This document shows, in pieces, positions 38,322 to 47,032 of a stretch of DNA of 64,000 bases. The stretch covers positions 124,001 to 188,000 of the forward strand of contig JAGYJX010000015.1 of assembly GCA_018401495.1 (NCBI GenBank). Direction: 5' to 3'. The notes below the pieces were generated by a model. That model did no database searches, was not told the DNA's origin, and was given only the letters and a program-made list of their open reading frames with translations. The position numbers and the translations under genes are program-made. This DNA is from Rhodospirillaceae bacterium. Its GTDB lineage: Bacteria > Pseudomonadota > Alphaproteobacteria > Thalassobaculales > Thalassobaculaceae. The first letter of the stretch is position 1, and each line of letters starts with the position of its first letter.

Positions 38322-38350
38322 TTTGTGCAACATTGGCGCCTTTGCACAAA
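38322..38350. promoter_or_regulatory. inverted repeat upstream of urtA
   Basis: Two perfect 9-base arms, TTTGTGCAA and TTGCACAAA, separated by 11 bases, about 100 bases before the sigma-54 promoter. Shortly after it are two copies of TGCATCGC (around 38363-38382). An activator such as NtrC or another nitrogen regulator may bind here (inference from position; the arms are not a clean NtrC consensus). Confidence 0.45.
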
Positions 38351-38448
38351 CCAGCATCATATTGCATCGCAACATGCATCGCGTGAACAGCTAGCCTCCT
38401 CAATATTTATTTTAATTAAATCAGTCCGTTAAATCCCCTTCGATGTTG

Positions 38449-38464
38449 GGGCACGCCTCTTGCA
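38449..38464 (+). promoter_or_regulatory. sigma-54 promoter of urtABCDE
   Basis: GGGCACG-CCTC-TTGCA matches the -24/-12 consensus TGGCACG-N4-TTGCA with one difference and exact spacing. It lies 55 bases before the urtA start, in an AT-rich region unusual for this genome. A sigma-54 promoter fits nitrogen-limited expression of a urea transporter. Confidence 0.7.
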
Positions 38465-38518
38465 CCGCGAAATGAACGCGGGCGCCGGCTGCCCGTGAAT
38501 CAACAGAGGAGGCGGGGA

Positions 38519-39811
38519 GTGAAGACACACTTCCAGAATCGGTTGGCGGCGGCGGCGATCGCGGCGGGAACCCTGCTCGGGGCCCAGGCCGTGTCGGCGC
38601 AGGAGACCATCAAGGTCGGAATCCTGCATTCCCTTTCGGGCACCATGGCGATCAGCGAGACTACGCTGAAGGACGTCATGCTGATGCTCATCGAGCAGCA
38701 GAACGCCAAGGGCGGCCTGCTCGGCAAGAAGCTCGAGGCGGTGGTGGTCGACCCGGCCTCGAACTGGCCGCTGTTCGCCGAGAAGGCGCGCGAGTTGATC
38801 GCCGGCGAGAAGGTCGCCGCGGTGTTCGGCTGCTGGACCAGCGTGTCGCGCAAGTCCGTGCTGCCGGTGTTCGAGGAACTGAACAGCCTGCTGTTCTACC
38901 CGGTGCAGTACGAGGGCGAGGAAAGCCAGCGCAACGTGTTCTACACCGGCGCGGCGCCGAACCAGCAGGCGATCCCGGCGGTCGACTATCTGCGCGACGT
39001 CGAGGGCGTGACCCGCTGGGTCCTGGCCGGCACCGACTACGTCTACCCGCGCACCACCAACAAGATCCTCGAGACCTATCTCAAGGACAGCGGTGTGCCG
39101 GCTGAAGACATCATGATCAACTACACGCCGTTCGGGCACTCCGATTGGCAGACCATCGTCGCCGAGATCAAGAAGTTCGGCTCGGCGGGCAAGAAGACCG
39201 CCGTCGTCTCGACGATCAACGGCGACGCCAACGTGCCGTTCTACAAGGAACTGGCCAACCAGGGCATCAAGGCCGAGGACATCCCGGTCGTGGCGTTCTC
39301 GGTCGGCGAGGAGGAACTGGCGGGCATCGACACCGGCCCGCTGGTCGGCCATCTGGCGGCCTGGAACTACTTCATGTCGGTGGAAGCGCCGGAGAACGCC
39401 GAGTTCATCAAGGCCTGGCAGGCGTTCACCAAGAACGACAAGCGCGTCAGCAACGACCCGATGGAAGCCCACTACATCGGCTTCAACATGTGGGTCAAAG
39501 CGGTCGAGAAGGCCGGTACCATCGATCCCGACGCGGTCATCGACGCCATCGTCGGCGTCGCCGTGCCGAACCTGACCGGCGGCTACTCGGCGATGATGCC
39601 GAACCACCACATCACCAAGCCCGTCCTGATCGGCGAGATCCAGGGCAACGGCCAGTTCGACGTGGTCTGGAAGACCTCCGGCCTGGTGGTTGGCGACGAG
39701 TGGTCCGACTTCCTGCCGGACTCCAAGCCGCTGATCGCCGACTGGCGCAAGCCGATGTCGTGCGGAAACTTCAACACCGTCACCGGCAAGTGCGGCGGCA
39801 AGGGCACCTGA
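38519..39811 (+). CDS. urtA: urea ABC transporter, substrate-binding protein UrtA
   Basis: 430 residues from a GTG with GAGGAGG six bases before. Signal peptide 'AAAAIAAGTLLGAQAVSA', then 'TIKVGILHSLSGTMAISETT', 'GCWTSVSRKSVLPVFEELNS' and 'LLFYPVQYEGEESQRNVFYT', all characteristic of UrtA. It binds urea (or short amides) in the periplasm and delivers it to UrtBC. First gene of the urt operon and followed by a strong hairpin, which may keep downstream expression lower than that of the binding protein. Confidence 0.95.
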   Translation: MKTHFQNRLAAAAIAAGTLLGAQAVSAQETIKVGILHSLSGTMAISETTLKDVMLMLIEQQNAKGGLLGKKLEAVVVDPASNWPLFAEKARELIAGEKVAAVFGCWTSVSRKSVLPVFEELNSLLFYPVQYEGEESQRNVFYTGAAPNQQAIPAVDYLRDVEGVTRWVLAGTDYVYPRTTNKILETYLKDSGVPAEDIMINYTPFGHSDWQTIVAEIKKFGSAGKKTAVVSTINGDANVPFYKELANQGIKAEDIPVVAFSVGEEELAGIDTGPLVGHLAAWNYFMSVEAPENAEFIKAWQAFTKNDKRVSNDPMEAHYIGFNMWVKAVEKAGTIDPDAVIDAIVGVAVPNLTGGYSAMMPNHHITKPVLIGEIQGNGQFDVVWKTSGLVVGDEWSDFLPDSKPLIADWRKPMSCGNFNTVTGKCGGKGT

Positions 39812-39841
39812 GCCCCGACCCCGCGTGATTGCGCGGGTGCG

Positions 39842-39871
39842 CCCCCGGAGTGGCCGATGCCGCTCCGGGGG
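39842..39871 (+). terminator. attenuating hairpin between urtA and urtB
   Basis: A 13-base stem (CCCCCGGAGTGGC / GCCGCTCCGGGGG, one G-U pair) with a CGAT loop, preceded by a second smaller hairpin CCCGCG/CGCGGG at 39820-39837. No T-run follows, so full termination is unlikely. It more likely stabilises the urtA message or reduces read-through to urtB. Confidence 0.6.
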
Positions 39872-39923
39872 CCACCCGGTGATCCCTCCCGCGTTCGAGC
39901 CCGATCGGCGAAGGAGACTTGCC

Positions 39924-41558
39924 ATGGCCACCGGTCCGTCCCTCGGGACCGTTCTACGGCGCGGCCTCGTCGCGTTTGCCCTGCTGATGGGCCTCGCGCT
40001 TCCGGTCGCCGCCGATACCGACTCCCTTTCCGCCAGGATCACCGCGCTCGCCACCGGCGACTTCGCCACCAAGGAGGCGATCATCGTCGAACTCGCGGCG
40101 ACGGGTGACGCCGCGGCGGTTCCGGCGCTGCGCGCGCTCGGCGACGGCGACCTGCAGATCCGCAAGGCGGATCGCAAGGTGATCATCGCGGTGCGCGACG
40201 GCAATCGCCTGACGGCGGTCGATCCGGTGACCGGCGCCGATCTCGGCGCCGTCGAGTCCGGCGCGCTCGAACGCATCCGCGTCAACAACAACCTGCGGCG
40301 GGCGCTGCGCGCGGCGGTCGGCTCGCTGACCCTGCTCAGCAAGGACGTTACGGTTCGCCGTCTGGCCGCCGAATCGGTGTTCAAGAGCCTCGACCCGACC
40401 GCGCTGGAGACCCTGGACCAGGCGATCCAGGTGGAGACCGACGAGCGCGTGCGCCGGCTCATGGTGCAGGCGCGGGCGGCGGCAATCCTCCAGACCGACA
40501 GGCCGGAAGCCGAGAAGCTCGAGGCGGTCGCGATCATCGCCGACCGGGGCGATCAGGATGCCCGGGGGGTGCTGTCGGCGGTCGCCGCGTCGTCCGAGGG
40601 CGAGGTCAAGGACAAGGCGCTCGCGTCGATCGCCCTGATCGAGCAATCCCTGGCGATGTGGGAGGCCGGCCAGAACATCTGGTACGGGATCTCCCTGGGT
40701 TCGGTCCTGCTGCTCGCCGCCATCGGCCTCGCCATCACCTTCGGGGTGATGGGCGTGATCAACATGGCCCATGGCGAAATGGTCATGATCGGCGCCTATG
40801 TGACGTTCGCCGTCCAGGAGGTGATCCGGACGTCGGCGCCCTGGCTGTTCGACGCCTCGCTCCTGATCGCCCTGCCGCTGGCCTTCCTGACGGCGGGCGC
40901 GGTCGGCGTGGCGATCGAGCGCGGCATCATCCGCTGGCTGTACGGCCGGCCGCTCGAGACCCTGCTGGCGACCTGGGGCTTGTCGCTGGTGCTGCAGCAG
41001 GCGGTGCGGTCGATCTTCGGGCCGTCGAACCGGGAAGTCGGCGCCCCGAGCTGGATGAGCGGGGCGTTCGAGCTGGGCGGCCTGACGCTGACCTACGGCC
41101 GGGCCTGGATCATCGTCTTCGCGATCATGGTGTTCGCGCTGCTGGTGGTCGTCCTCAAGCGGACGGCGTTCGGCCTGCAGATGCGCGCCGTCACCCAGAA
41201 CCGCCGCATGGCGAGTTCCATGGGCATCCGCACCACCTGGGTCGACGCGATGACCTTCGGCCTGGGGTCGGGCATTGCCGGCATCGCCGGGGTGGCGCTC
41301 TCGCAGATCGACAACGTCAGCCCCAACCTCGGCCAGTCCTACATCATCGACAGTTTCATGGTGGTGGTGTTCGGCGGTGTCGGGAACCTGTGGGGCACGC
41401 TGGTCGGCGCGCTGACCCTCGGTGTCGTCAACAAGTTCCTGGAGCCCTACGCCGGCGCCGTGCTCGGCAAGATCCTGGTGCTGGTGTTCATCATCCTGTT
41501 CATCCAGAAGCGCCCGCGCGGCATGTTCGCGCTGAAGGGCCGGGCGGTGGAATCGTGA
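39924..41558 (+). CDS. urtB: urea ABC transporter permease UrtB
   Basis: 544 residues from ATG 39924 (AAGGAG before it). The signal-like N-terminus and a roughly 230-residue helical periplasmic domain ('RVNNNLRRALRAAVGSLTLL', 'SKDVTVRRLAAESVFKSLDP') are typical of UrtB. The permease follows with about eight helices, including 'AITFGVMGVINMAHGEMVMI' and 'MVVVFGGVGNLWGTLVGALT' of the branched-chain amino acid/urea permease family. Its TGA overlaps the urtC start. Confidence 0.94.
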   Translation: MATGPSLGTVLRRGLVAFALLMGLALPVAADTDSLSARITALATGDFATKEAIIVELAATGDAAAVPALRALGDGDLQIRKADRKVIIAVRDGNRLTAVDPVTGADLGAVESGALERIRVNNNLRRALRAAVGSLTLLSKDVTVRRLAAESVFKSLDPTALETLDQAIQVETDERVRRLMVQARAAAILQTDRPEAEKLEAVAIIADRGDQDARGVLSAVAASSEGEVKDKALASIALIEQSLAMWEAGQNIWYGISLGSVLLLAAIGLAITFGVMGVINMAHGEMVMIGAYVTFAVQEVIRTSAPWLFDASLLIALPLAFLTAGAVGVAIERGIIRWLYGRPLETLLATWGLSLVLQQAVRSIFGPSNREVGAPSWMSGAFELGGLTLTYGRAWIIVFAIMVFALLVVVLKRTAFGLQMRAVTQNRRMASSMGIRTTWVDAMTFGLGSGIAGIAGVALSQIDNVSPNLGQSYIIDSFMVVVFGGVGNLWGTLVGALTLGVVNKFLEPYAGAVLGKILVLVFIILFIQKRPRGMFALKGRAVES

Positions 41559-42710
41559 TGGCGCGCGCGATGCCCCTCGGGCTCGGCCGGAGCGGCATCG
41601 CCTTCCTGGTGATCGTGGCGGCCGCCGGCGTCCTGGTGCCGTTCCTCAACCTCGCGACCCCCGTCGACTCGCCTTGGCACGTGCCGACGACGACGGTGGT
41701 GCTGTTCGGCAAGTACCTCTGCTTCGCGCTGCTGGCGTTGTCGATCGATCTGGTCTGGGGCTATTGCGGCATCCTGAGCCTCGGCCACGGCGCGTTCTTC
41801 GCGCTGGGCGGCTACGCCATGGGCATGCATCTGATGCGCGAGATCGGCAGCCGGGGCGTCTACGGCAACCCGGTGCTGCCGGACTTCATGGTGTTCCTGA
41901 ACTGGAAGGAGCTGCCCTGGTACTGGTACGGCTTCGACCAGTTCTGGTTCGCGGCGATCATGGCGCTGCTGGTGCCGGGCGCGCTCGCCTTCGTGTTCGG
42001 GGCGTTCGCGTTCCGCTCGCGGGTCACCGGCGTCTATCTATCGATCATCACCCAGGCGATGACGTTCGCGCTCATGCTGGCGTTCTTCCGCAACGACATG
42101 GGGCTCGGCGGCAACAACGGCCTGACCGACTTCAAGGATGTTCTCGGGTTCGATCTCCAGCAGAACGCCACGCGCTGCGGCCTGTTCGCGCTGTCGGCGG
42201 CGGCGCTCGCCGCCGGCTTCCTGGTCTGCCGGGCGATCGTCTCCAGCAAGCTCGGCAAGGTCCTGGTGGCGGTCCGCGACGCCGAGAGCCGGACCCGGTT
42301 CATCGGCTACCGGGTCGAGCACTTCAAGCTGTTCGTGTTCACCGTGTCGGCGATGATGGCGGGGTTGGCGGGCGCGCTCTACGTGCCGCAGGTCGGCATC
42401 ATCAACCCCGGCGAGTTCGCGCCGGCCAACTCCATCGAGGCGGTGATCTGGGTGGCGGTCGGCGGCCGCGGCACCCTGGTCGGCGCCGCGCTGGGCGCGC
42501 GTGGTCGTCAACGTCGGCAAGAGCTGGTTCACCGGGGCGCTTCCCGAGCTCTGGCTGTTCGCGCTCGGCGGGCTGTTCATTTTCGTCACGCTGTTCCTGC
42601 CGAGGGGGCTGCTCGGCCTGGTCGGTACCCGCCGCGCCAAGCCCCCGGAGCCGCCGGCGGCGATGCCGGCCCCGCTCGAAACGGTCGCTGACCGTCGGGC
42701 GGCGGAGTGA
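41558..42710 (+). CDS. urtC: urea ABC transporter permease UrtC, frame interrupted at ~42500
   Basis: About 383 residues after removing one C near 42500, which restores 'GRGTLVGAALGAVVVNVGKS'. The second membrane subunit of the LivM-like type: 'SIDLVWGYCGILSLGHGAFF', 'GVYLSIITQAMTFALMLAFF', 'GLGGNNGLTDFKD' and 'PANSIEAVIWVAVGGRGT'. The start ATG 41558 overlaps the urtB stop. The intact motifs on both sides make a real pseudogene unlikely. Confidence 0.92.
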
Positions 42711-42714
42711 CGCC

Positions 42715-43464
42715 ATGACAGAACTCGTCAACTCGCTGCTGTACCTCGATGGCGTGACCGTCAGCTTCGACGGCTTCCGGGCGCTCAACAACCTGTCGAT
42801 GGTGGTGGCCCGCGGCGAGATGCGGGCGATCATCGGCCCGAACGGCGCCGGCAAGACCACCATGATGGACGTGATCACCGGCAAGACCCGGCCGGACAAG
42901 GGCGACGTGCTGTTCGACGGTTCCCACGACCTCACCAAGCTCGACGAGGCGGCGATCGCCGAACTCGGCATCGGGCGGAAGTTCCAGCGGCCGACGGTGT
43001 TCGACAGCCACACCGTGCTCGACAACATCCTGCTGGCCCTGAAGGGGCCGCGCGGCGTGTTCGCGAGCCTGTTTGCCCGGCTTACCGGGGACGAACGCGA
43101 TCGGATCGACACGGTGCTGGCCACCATCCGGCTGACCGACCGGCGCCACGAGTTGGCCGGCCGGCTGTCGCACGGCCAGAAGCAGTGGCTGGAGATCGGC
43201 ATGCTGCTGGCCCAGGACCCGGCTCTGCTGCTGGTCGACGAGCCGGCGGCCGGCATGACCGATGCCGAGACGGCCGAGACCGCGGCCCTGCTTCGGCGGA
43301 TCGCCGAGACTCATTCGGTGGTGGTGGTCGAGCACGACATGACTTTCGTCCGCGATCTCGGGGTGCGGGTGACGGTGCTGCACGAAGGCTCGGTCCTGGC
43401 CGAGGGCTCACTCGATCAGGTCAGCGCCGACGACCGGGTGATCGAGGTCTATCTCGGCCGATGA
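42715..43464 (+). CDS. urtD: urea ABC transporter ATPase UrtD
   Basis: 249 residues. Walker A 'GPNGAGKTT', 'IGRKFQRPTVFDSHTVLDNI', signature 'LSHGQKQWLEIGMLLAQDP', Walker B 'LLLVDEPAAGMTD' and H-loop 'VVVEHDM' all match UrtD, including the SHGQ variant of the signature. One of the two nucleotide-binding subunits that drive urea import. Four bases after urtC. Confidence 0.95.
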   Translation: MTELVNSLLYLDGVTVSFDGFRALNNLSMVVARGEMRAIIGPNGAGKTTMMDVITGKTRPDKGDVLFDGSHDLTKLDEAAIAELGIGRKFQRPTVFDSHTVLDNILLALKGPRGVFASLFARLTGDERDRIDTVLATIRLTDRRHELAGRLSHGQKQWLEIGMLLAQDPALLLVDEPAAGMTDAETAETAALLRRIAETHSVVVVEHDMTFVRDLGVRVTVLHEGSVLAEGSLDQVSADDRVIEVYLGR

Positions 43465-43485
43465 GGACAAGGGGGCGGTGAGGCG

Positions 43486-44181
43486 ATGCTGGTAGCGGAC
43501 CGGATAGACCTGCACTACGGCGCCGCGCAGGCGCTGTGGGGCGTCAGCCTGACGGCCGAGCCCGGCAAGGTGACCTGCGTCCTCGGCCGCAACGGCGTCG
43601 GCAAGTCCAGCCTGCTGCGCGGCATCGTCGGCCATCACCCGATCAGCGGCGGCAGCCTGAGCTGGGAGGGCGAGGATCTCGGGTCCCTGCCACCCTTCGA
43701 GCGGGCGCGCCGCGGCATCGCCTATGTGCCGCAGGGGCGCGAGATCTTCCCGCTGCTCACCGTCCGCGAGAACCTGCTCACCGGGTTCGCGGCGCTGCCA
43801 CGGGCGCAACGCTCACTGCCGGACACGCTGTTCGAGCTGTTCCCGGTGCTGGACGCGATGATGGATCGGCGTGGCGGCGATCTGTCCGGTGGCCAGCAGC
43901 AGCAGCTTGCGATCGCCCGCGCGCTGGTGACCCGGCCGCGCCTGCTGATCCTCGACGAGCCGACCGAGGGCATCCAGCCGTCGATCATCAAGGACATCGG
44001 CAACGCCATCCGGTTCCTGCGCGCGAGCGGCGGCATGGCGCATCCTGCTGGTCGAGCAGTACCTGGAATTCGCGCGCGAGCTCGCGGACAGCGTGTCGGT
44101 GCTCGACCGGGGGCGCGTGGTGGCGTCGGGGATCCGCGGGGTGACCTCGCCGTCGACCTCGAACGGCACATGGCGGTGTAG
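43486..44181 (+). CDS. urtE: urea ABC transporter ATPase UrtE, two compensating frame shifts
   Basis: 231 residues. Walker A 'GRNGVGKSS', 'GREIFPLLTVRENLLTGF', signature 'LSGGQQQQLAIARALV' and Walker B 'LLILDEPTEGIQPS' are in frame. Between about 44040 and 44130 the normal sequence ('ILLVEQYLEFARELADSVSV', 'LDRGRVVASG') lies in another frame, after which the original frame returns ('DLAVDLERHMAV'). An extra base near 44040 and a missing G in the run at 44128-44131 explain this. Last gene of the urt operon. Confidence 0.92.
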   Translation: MLVADRIDLHYGAAQALWGVSLTAEPGKVTCVLGRNGVGKSSLLRGIVGHHPISGGSLSWEGEDLGSLPPFERARRGIAYVPQGREIFPLLTVRENLLTGFAALPRAQRSLPDTLFELFPVLDAMMDRRGGDLSGGQQQQLAIARALVTRPRLLILDEPTEGIQPSIIKDIGNAIRFLRASGGMAHPAGRAVPGIRARARGQRVGARPGARGGVGDPRGDLAVDLERHMAV

Positions 44182-44184
44182 GCT

Positions 44185-44760
44185 CTACACCGCGCGCCGC
44201 ATGATCGGGCGGGTCTCGGAGCGCCGGGCGACCTCGCTGAAACCCGCCCGCCGAAACACGCTCTCGAAGCCGGTCCAGGCGTAGGTCTCCGGGTAGGGGA
44301 CCTTGACCGGAGCCACCGGGTAGCCTTCAACGATCGTCGCGCCGTGCTGCTTGGCGAACCCGCAGGCGTCGTCCAGCAGCGCGGTCGCCACGCCGCGACC
44401 GCGGTGGCTCCGGGCGATCAGGAAGCACGACACCGACCACACCGGGCGGTCGTCGACCGGCTGCATCACCCGCGAGGTCTCCAGCCGTGGGAACACCTCG
44501 CGCGGAGCGATCGAGATCCAGCCGACCGGTGTGCCCTCGTTGTAAGCCAGCAGCCCCGGCGGCGGACCCGCGACCACCGCGGCGCGGATCGCATCGCGGT
44601 TGGCCTCGCCCTTCATCGCGTCGTAGTCACGCTTGCGCAGTCGCCAGAGCATGCACCAGCAGCCGCCGCACCCGCCCTTCGGACCCATCAGCGTCTCGAA
44701 GTCGTCCCAACGCTCCGGCGTCAAGGGGACGGTCGTCACGGAAGGCGGGGCAGCGCTCAT
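44185..44760 (-). CDS. GNAT-family N-acetyltransferase
   Basis: 191 residues. The GNAT acetyl-CoA-binding loop is visible in 'FLIARSHRGRGVATALLDDA', after the strand 'PVWSVSCFLI'. The N-terminal part has an unusual cysteine cluster, 'GPKGGCGGCWCMLWRLRKRD', seen in a subgroup of bacterial GNAT proteins. The substrate is unknown. Convergent with urtE and divergent from the MaoC-like gene. Confidence 0.82.
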   Translation of the reverse strand: MSAAPPSVTTVPLTPERWDDFETLMGPKGGCGGCWCMLWRLRKRDYDAMKGEANRDAIRAAVVAGPPPGLLAYNEGTPVGWISIAPREVFPRLETSRVMQPVDDRPVWSVSCFLIARSHRGRGVATALLDDACGFAKQHGATIVEGYPVAPVKVPYPETYAWTGFESVFRRAGFSEVARRSETRPIMRRAV

Positions 44761-44889
44761 CGGTGCGGTTTCGGTGATTGGAGCGCCGTCATCATGGGCG
44801 ATTGCCGACGCTCCGTCACCCGGTTGACAGGACCGGGCGGCCCCCGATGATCGGTCGGAGTTGTCCGGCCGAGCACGGAGGAATCCCGC

Positions 44890-45348
44890 ATGGCTTGCAC
44901 TGTCGCCAAGCTGACCTTCGCGGACCTGAGTGTCGGCCAGGAGGTCGGGTTCGAGGCATCCGCAACCGCTGACGATATCGATCGCTTCGCCGCGGTGTCG
45001 GGCGACGTCAGCCCGCTGCACGTCGACGAGGACTTCGCCCGGTCGCGGGGGTTTGGTGGCCGGGTGGTGCACGGCGCCTACCTCACGGCGCTGGTGTCGC
45101 GCCTGGTCGGGGTGCACTTCCCGGGCGAGAACTGCCTGCTCCAGGCCGTCGCCATGCAGTTCCGCATGCCGGTCCTGGCCGGCGCTCGGCTGTCGGTGAC
45201 AGGCACCGTCGCCCAGTTGTCCGAGGCGGTTCGCACCGCGATCCTGACGGTGGCGGTTCGCGATGTCGGTTCCGGGGCGGTGGTCGCGACGGCGAAAGTC
45301 ACGGTTGGCTTCACCGCTCCGGTGGCCGGTGGATCCGCCGGTGGCTGA
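44890..45348 (+). CDS. MaoC-like (R)-specific enoyl-CoA hydratase (PhaJ type)
   Basis: 152 residues forming a hot-dog fold. The catalytic Asp/His motif is in 'SGDVSPLHVDEDFA', followed by 'FGGRVVHGAYLTALVSRLVG'. It hydrates trans-2-enoyl-CoA to (R)-3-hydroxyacyl-CoA, which can feed polyhydroxyalkanoate synthesis. This fits the PHB depolymerase gene elsewhere in the window. The downstream PPTase gene begins within five bases of its stop. Confidence 0.82.
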   Translation: MACTVAKLTFADLSVGQEVGFEASATADDIDRFAAVSGDVSPLHVDEDFARSRGFGGRVVHGAYLTALVSRLVGVHFPGENCLLQAVAMQFRMPVLAGARLSVTGTVAQLSEAVRTAILTVAVRDVGSGAVVATAKVTVGFTAPVAGGSAGG

Positions 45349-45352
45349 CCCG

Positions 45353-46068
45353 ATGCGGTCTCCGATCCGGCTCTGGGCGATGGCGATCGATGGCCTGGAG
45401 GAGGACGACGTGGCGGGCTGGCGTGACGTGCTGGACGACGCCGAGCGCGCCCGCGTCGACAGGCTCGCGGTTGCCCGCAGCCGAGTGGAGTACATCGCCG
45501 CCCACGCGCTGACCCGCAGGGTGCTCGGCGAGACGCTCGGCGAGGCGCCGTCGGCGTTCCACTACGAGGCGGGCGCGAAGGGGAAGCCGGTGGCCCTGGT
45601 CGCCGGCCGGCCGGCCGGTGTTCACTTCAACCTGTCGCACACCAACGGCCTGGTGGCGATCGCGGTGTCGCGGCTCGGCGAGGTCGGCGTCGATGCCGAG
45701 GCCGTCGATCGCAACGTCAATCTGGCGGTCGCCGACCGTTACTTCTTCGGGGCCGAGAGCCGGTGGCTGGCCGGCCTGGCTCCGGCGGCGCGGGCCGAGG
45801 GGTTCCTCAGGCTCTGGACCCTCAAGGAGGCCTACATCAAGGCCACCGGCCTCGGCCTTTCGCAGCCGCTCGACGAGTTCTGGTTCGAGGTCGATCCGCC
45901 GCGGATCCGGTTTCACGCCGGCGATCGCCGGACGACGAGGCGGCGTGGCGGTTCGACCAGCGCGTGCTGGTCGGCCGCTTCCTGGTGGCCGTCGGCTGGC
46001 GTGCCACTTCCGGGGACGGCGGGGTGCCGGAAGTCGAGTTGCTGGAACCGGCCGACCTGTCGTTCTGA
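45353..46068 (+). CDS. 4'-phosphopantetheinyl transferase (Sfp type), frame interrupted near 45930
   Basis: About 238 residues with one base restored. It transfers phosphopantetheine from CoA to carrier proteins. Motifs: 'FNLSHTNGLVAIAVS', the Mg-binding 'GEVGVDAEAVDR' and 'FLRLWTLKEAYIKATG'. The C-terminal part ('PDDEAAWRFDQRVLVGRFLV') is in a shifted frame. A GTG 12 bases earlier could also be the start. No polyketide or peptide synthetase genes are nearby. Confidence 0.85.
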
Positions 46069-46114
46069 TGGGCTCGCGCGCGGCGGCGTGTCCCTGTAGG
46101 TTCCGGCCGGATCG

Positions 46115-47032
46115 ATGAAGCGGGAGGCGGCGCTGACCCCGGAGATACTGGTCGCGGAGAGTTGGCCGGACTACGAACTGCTGGACAGCGGCGACGGCCG
46201 CAAGCTCGAGCGGTTCGGGCCGCGTGTGCTGGATCGCCCGGACTCCCAGGCGCTCTGGCGACCGTCGCTGCCGGCCGACCGCTGGAGCGCCGCCGAGGCC
46301 CGCTTCCTCGCCGGGCGGGAGGAAGAGGGCAGCGGGCGCTGGGAGGCCAGGGGCCGTGCGGGGAGCGGGGCCTGGCCGTTGGCCTACGGTCCGGTCCGCG
46401 TCGAAGCCCAGCTGACGAGCTTTCGCCACCTCGGCCTGTTTCCCGAGCAGCGCGTGCATTGGGACCGTGTCGTGTCGACGGTCGAGGCCCGGTCGCGCCG
46501 GGCGCTCGGCGAGACCACGCTGCTCAACCTGTTCGGCTACACCGGCATGGCGTCGCTGCTGCCGGCGGCGGCGGGCGCCCGGGTGACCCATGTCGACGCT
46601 TCCAAGAAGGCGATCGCCTGGGCGCGCGCCAACCAGGAGATGTCGGGGCTGTCGGCGGCGCCGATCCGCTGGATCTGCGACGACGCCGCGCGCTTCGTGG
46701 CGCGCGAGGTCCGGCGCGGCAGCCGCTACGACATCATCGTTCTCGACCCGCCGAAGTACGGGCGCGGCCCGAAGGGCGAGATCTGGCGGCTGGAGGAGCA
46801 ACTGCCGCAGCTGCTGGCCGATTGCCGGGCGCTTCTCGACGACCGGTCGGCGATGCTGATTCTGACCGCCTACGCCACGCATTTGTCGATGCTGACGATC
46901 GGCCGTCTGGTCGAGGACGCCTTCGCCGGCCTGAGCGGCGATATTGCCACCGGCGAGATGGCGCTGCGCGAGCAGTCCAGCGGCCGCCTGTTGCCGACCT
47001 CGCTGTATGTCCGCTGGAGCCGCGATGCCTGA
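46115..47032 (+). CDS. class I SAM-dependent methyltransferase (RlmI/RlmK-like)
   Basis: 305 residues. The SAM-binding motif I is 'LLNLFGYTGMASLLPAAAGA', followed by 'VTHVDASKKAIAWARANQEM'. The catalytic-site motif 'IIVLDPPKYGRGPKGE' resembles the DPP(K/S)F(G) motif of 23S rRNA methyltransferases. The N-terminal region (1-100) is not a PUA domain, so it differs from RlmI itself. It overlaps the SpoU gene by 8 bases. Confidence 0.82.
   Translation: MKREAALTPEILVAESWPDYELLDSGDGRKLERFGPRVLDRPDSQALWRPSLPADRWSAAEARFLAGREEEGSGRWEARGRAGSGAWPLAYGPVRVEAQLTSFRHLGLFPEQRVHWDRVVSTVEARSRRALGETTLLNLFGYTGMASLLPAAAGARVTHVDASKKAIAWARANQEMSGLSAAPIRWICDDAARFVAREVRRGSRYDIIVLDPPKYGRGPKGEIWRLEEQLPQLLADCRALLDDRSAMLILTAYATHLSMLTIGRLVEDAFAGLSGDIATGEMALREQSSGRLLPTSLYVRWSRDA

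Noticed and set aside
38351..38382. Possible CRISPR-like or iteron array from repeated TGCATCGC
   Set aside because: Only two short copies are present, without regular spacers or further units.
38429..40537. 702-codon open frame on the minus strand over urtA-urtB
   Set aside because: It lies opposite confirmed urtA and urtB, and its product is Ser/Arg/Val-rich without motifs, typical of antisense frames.
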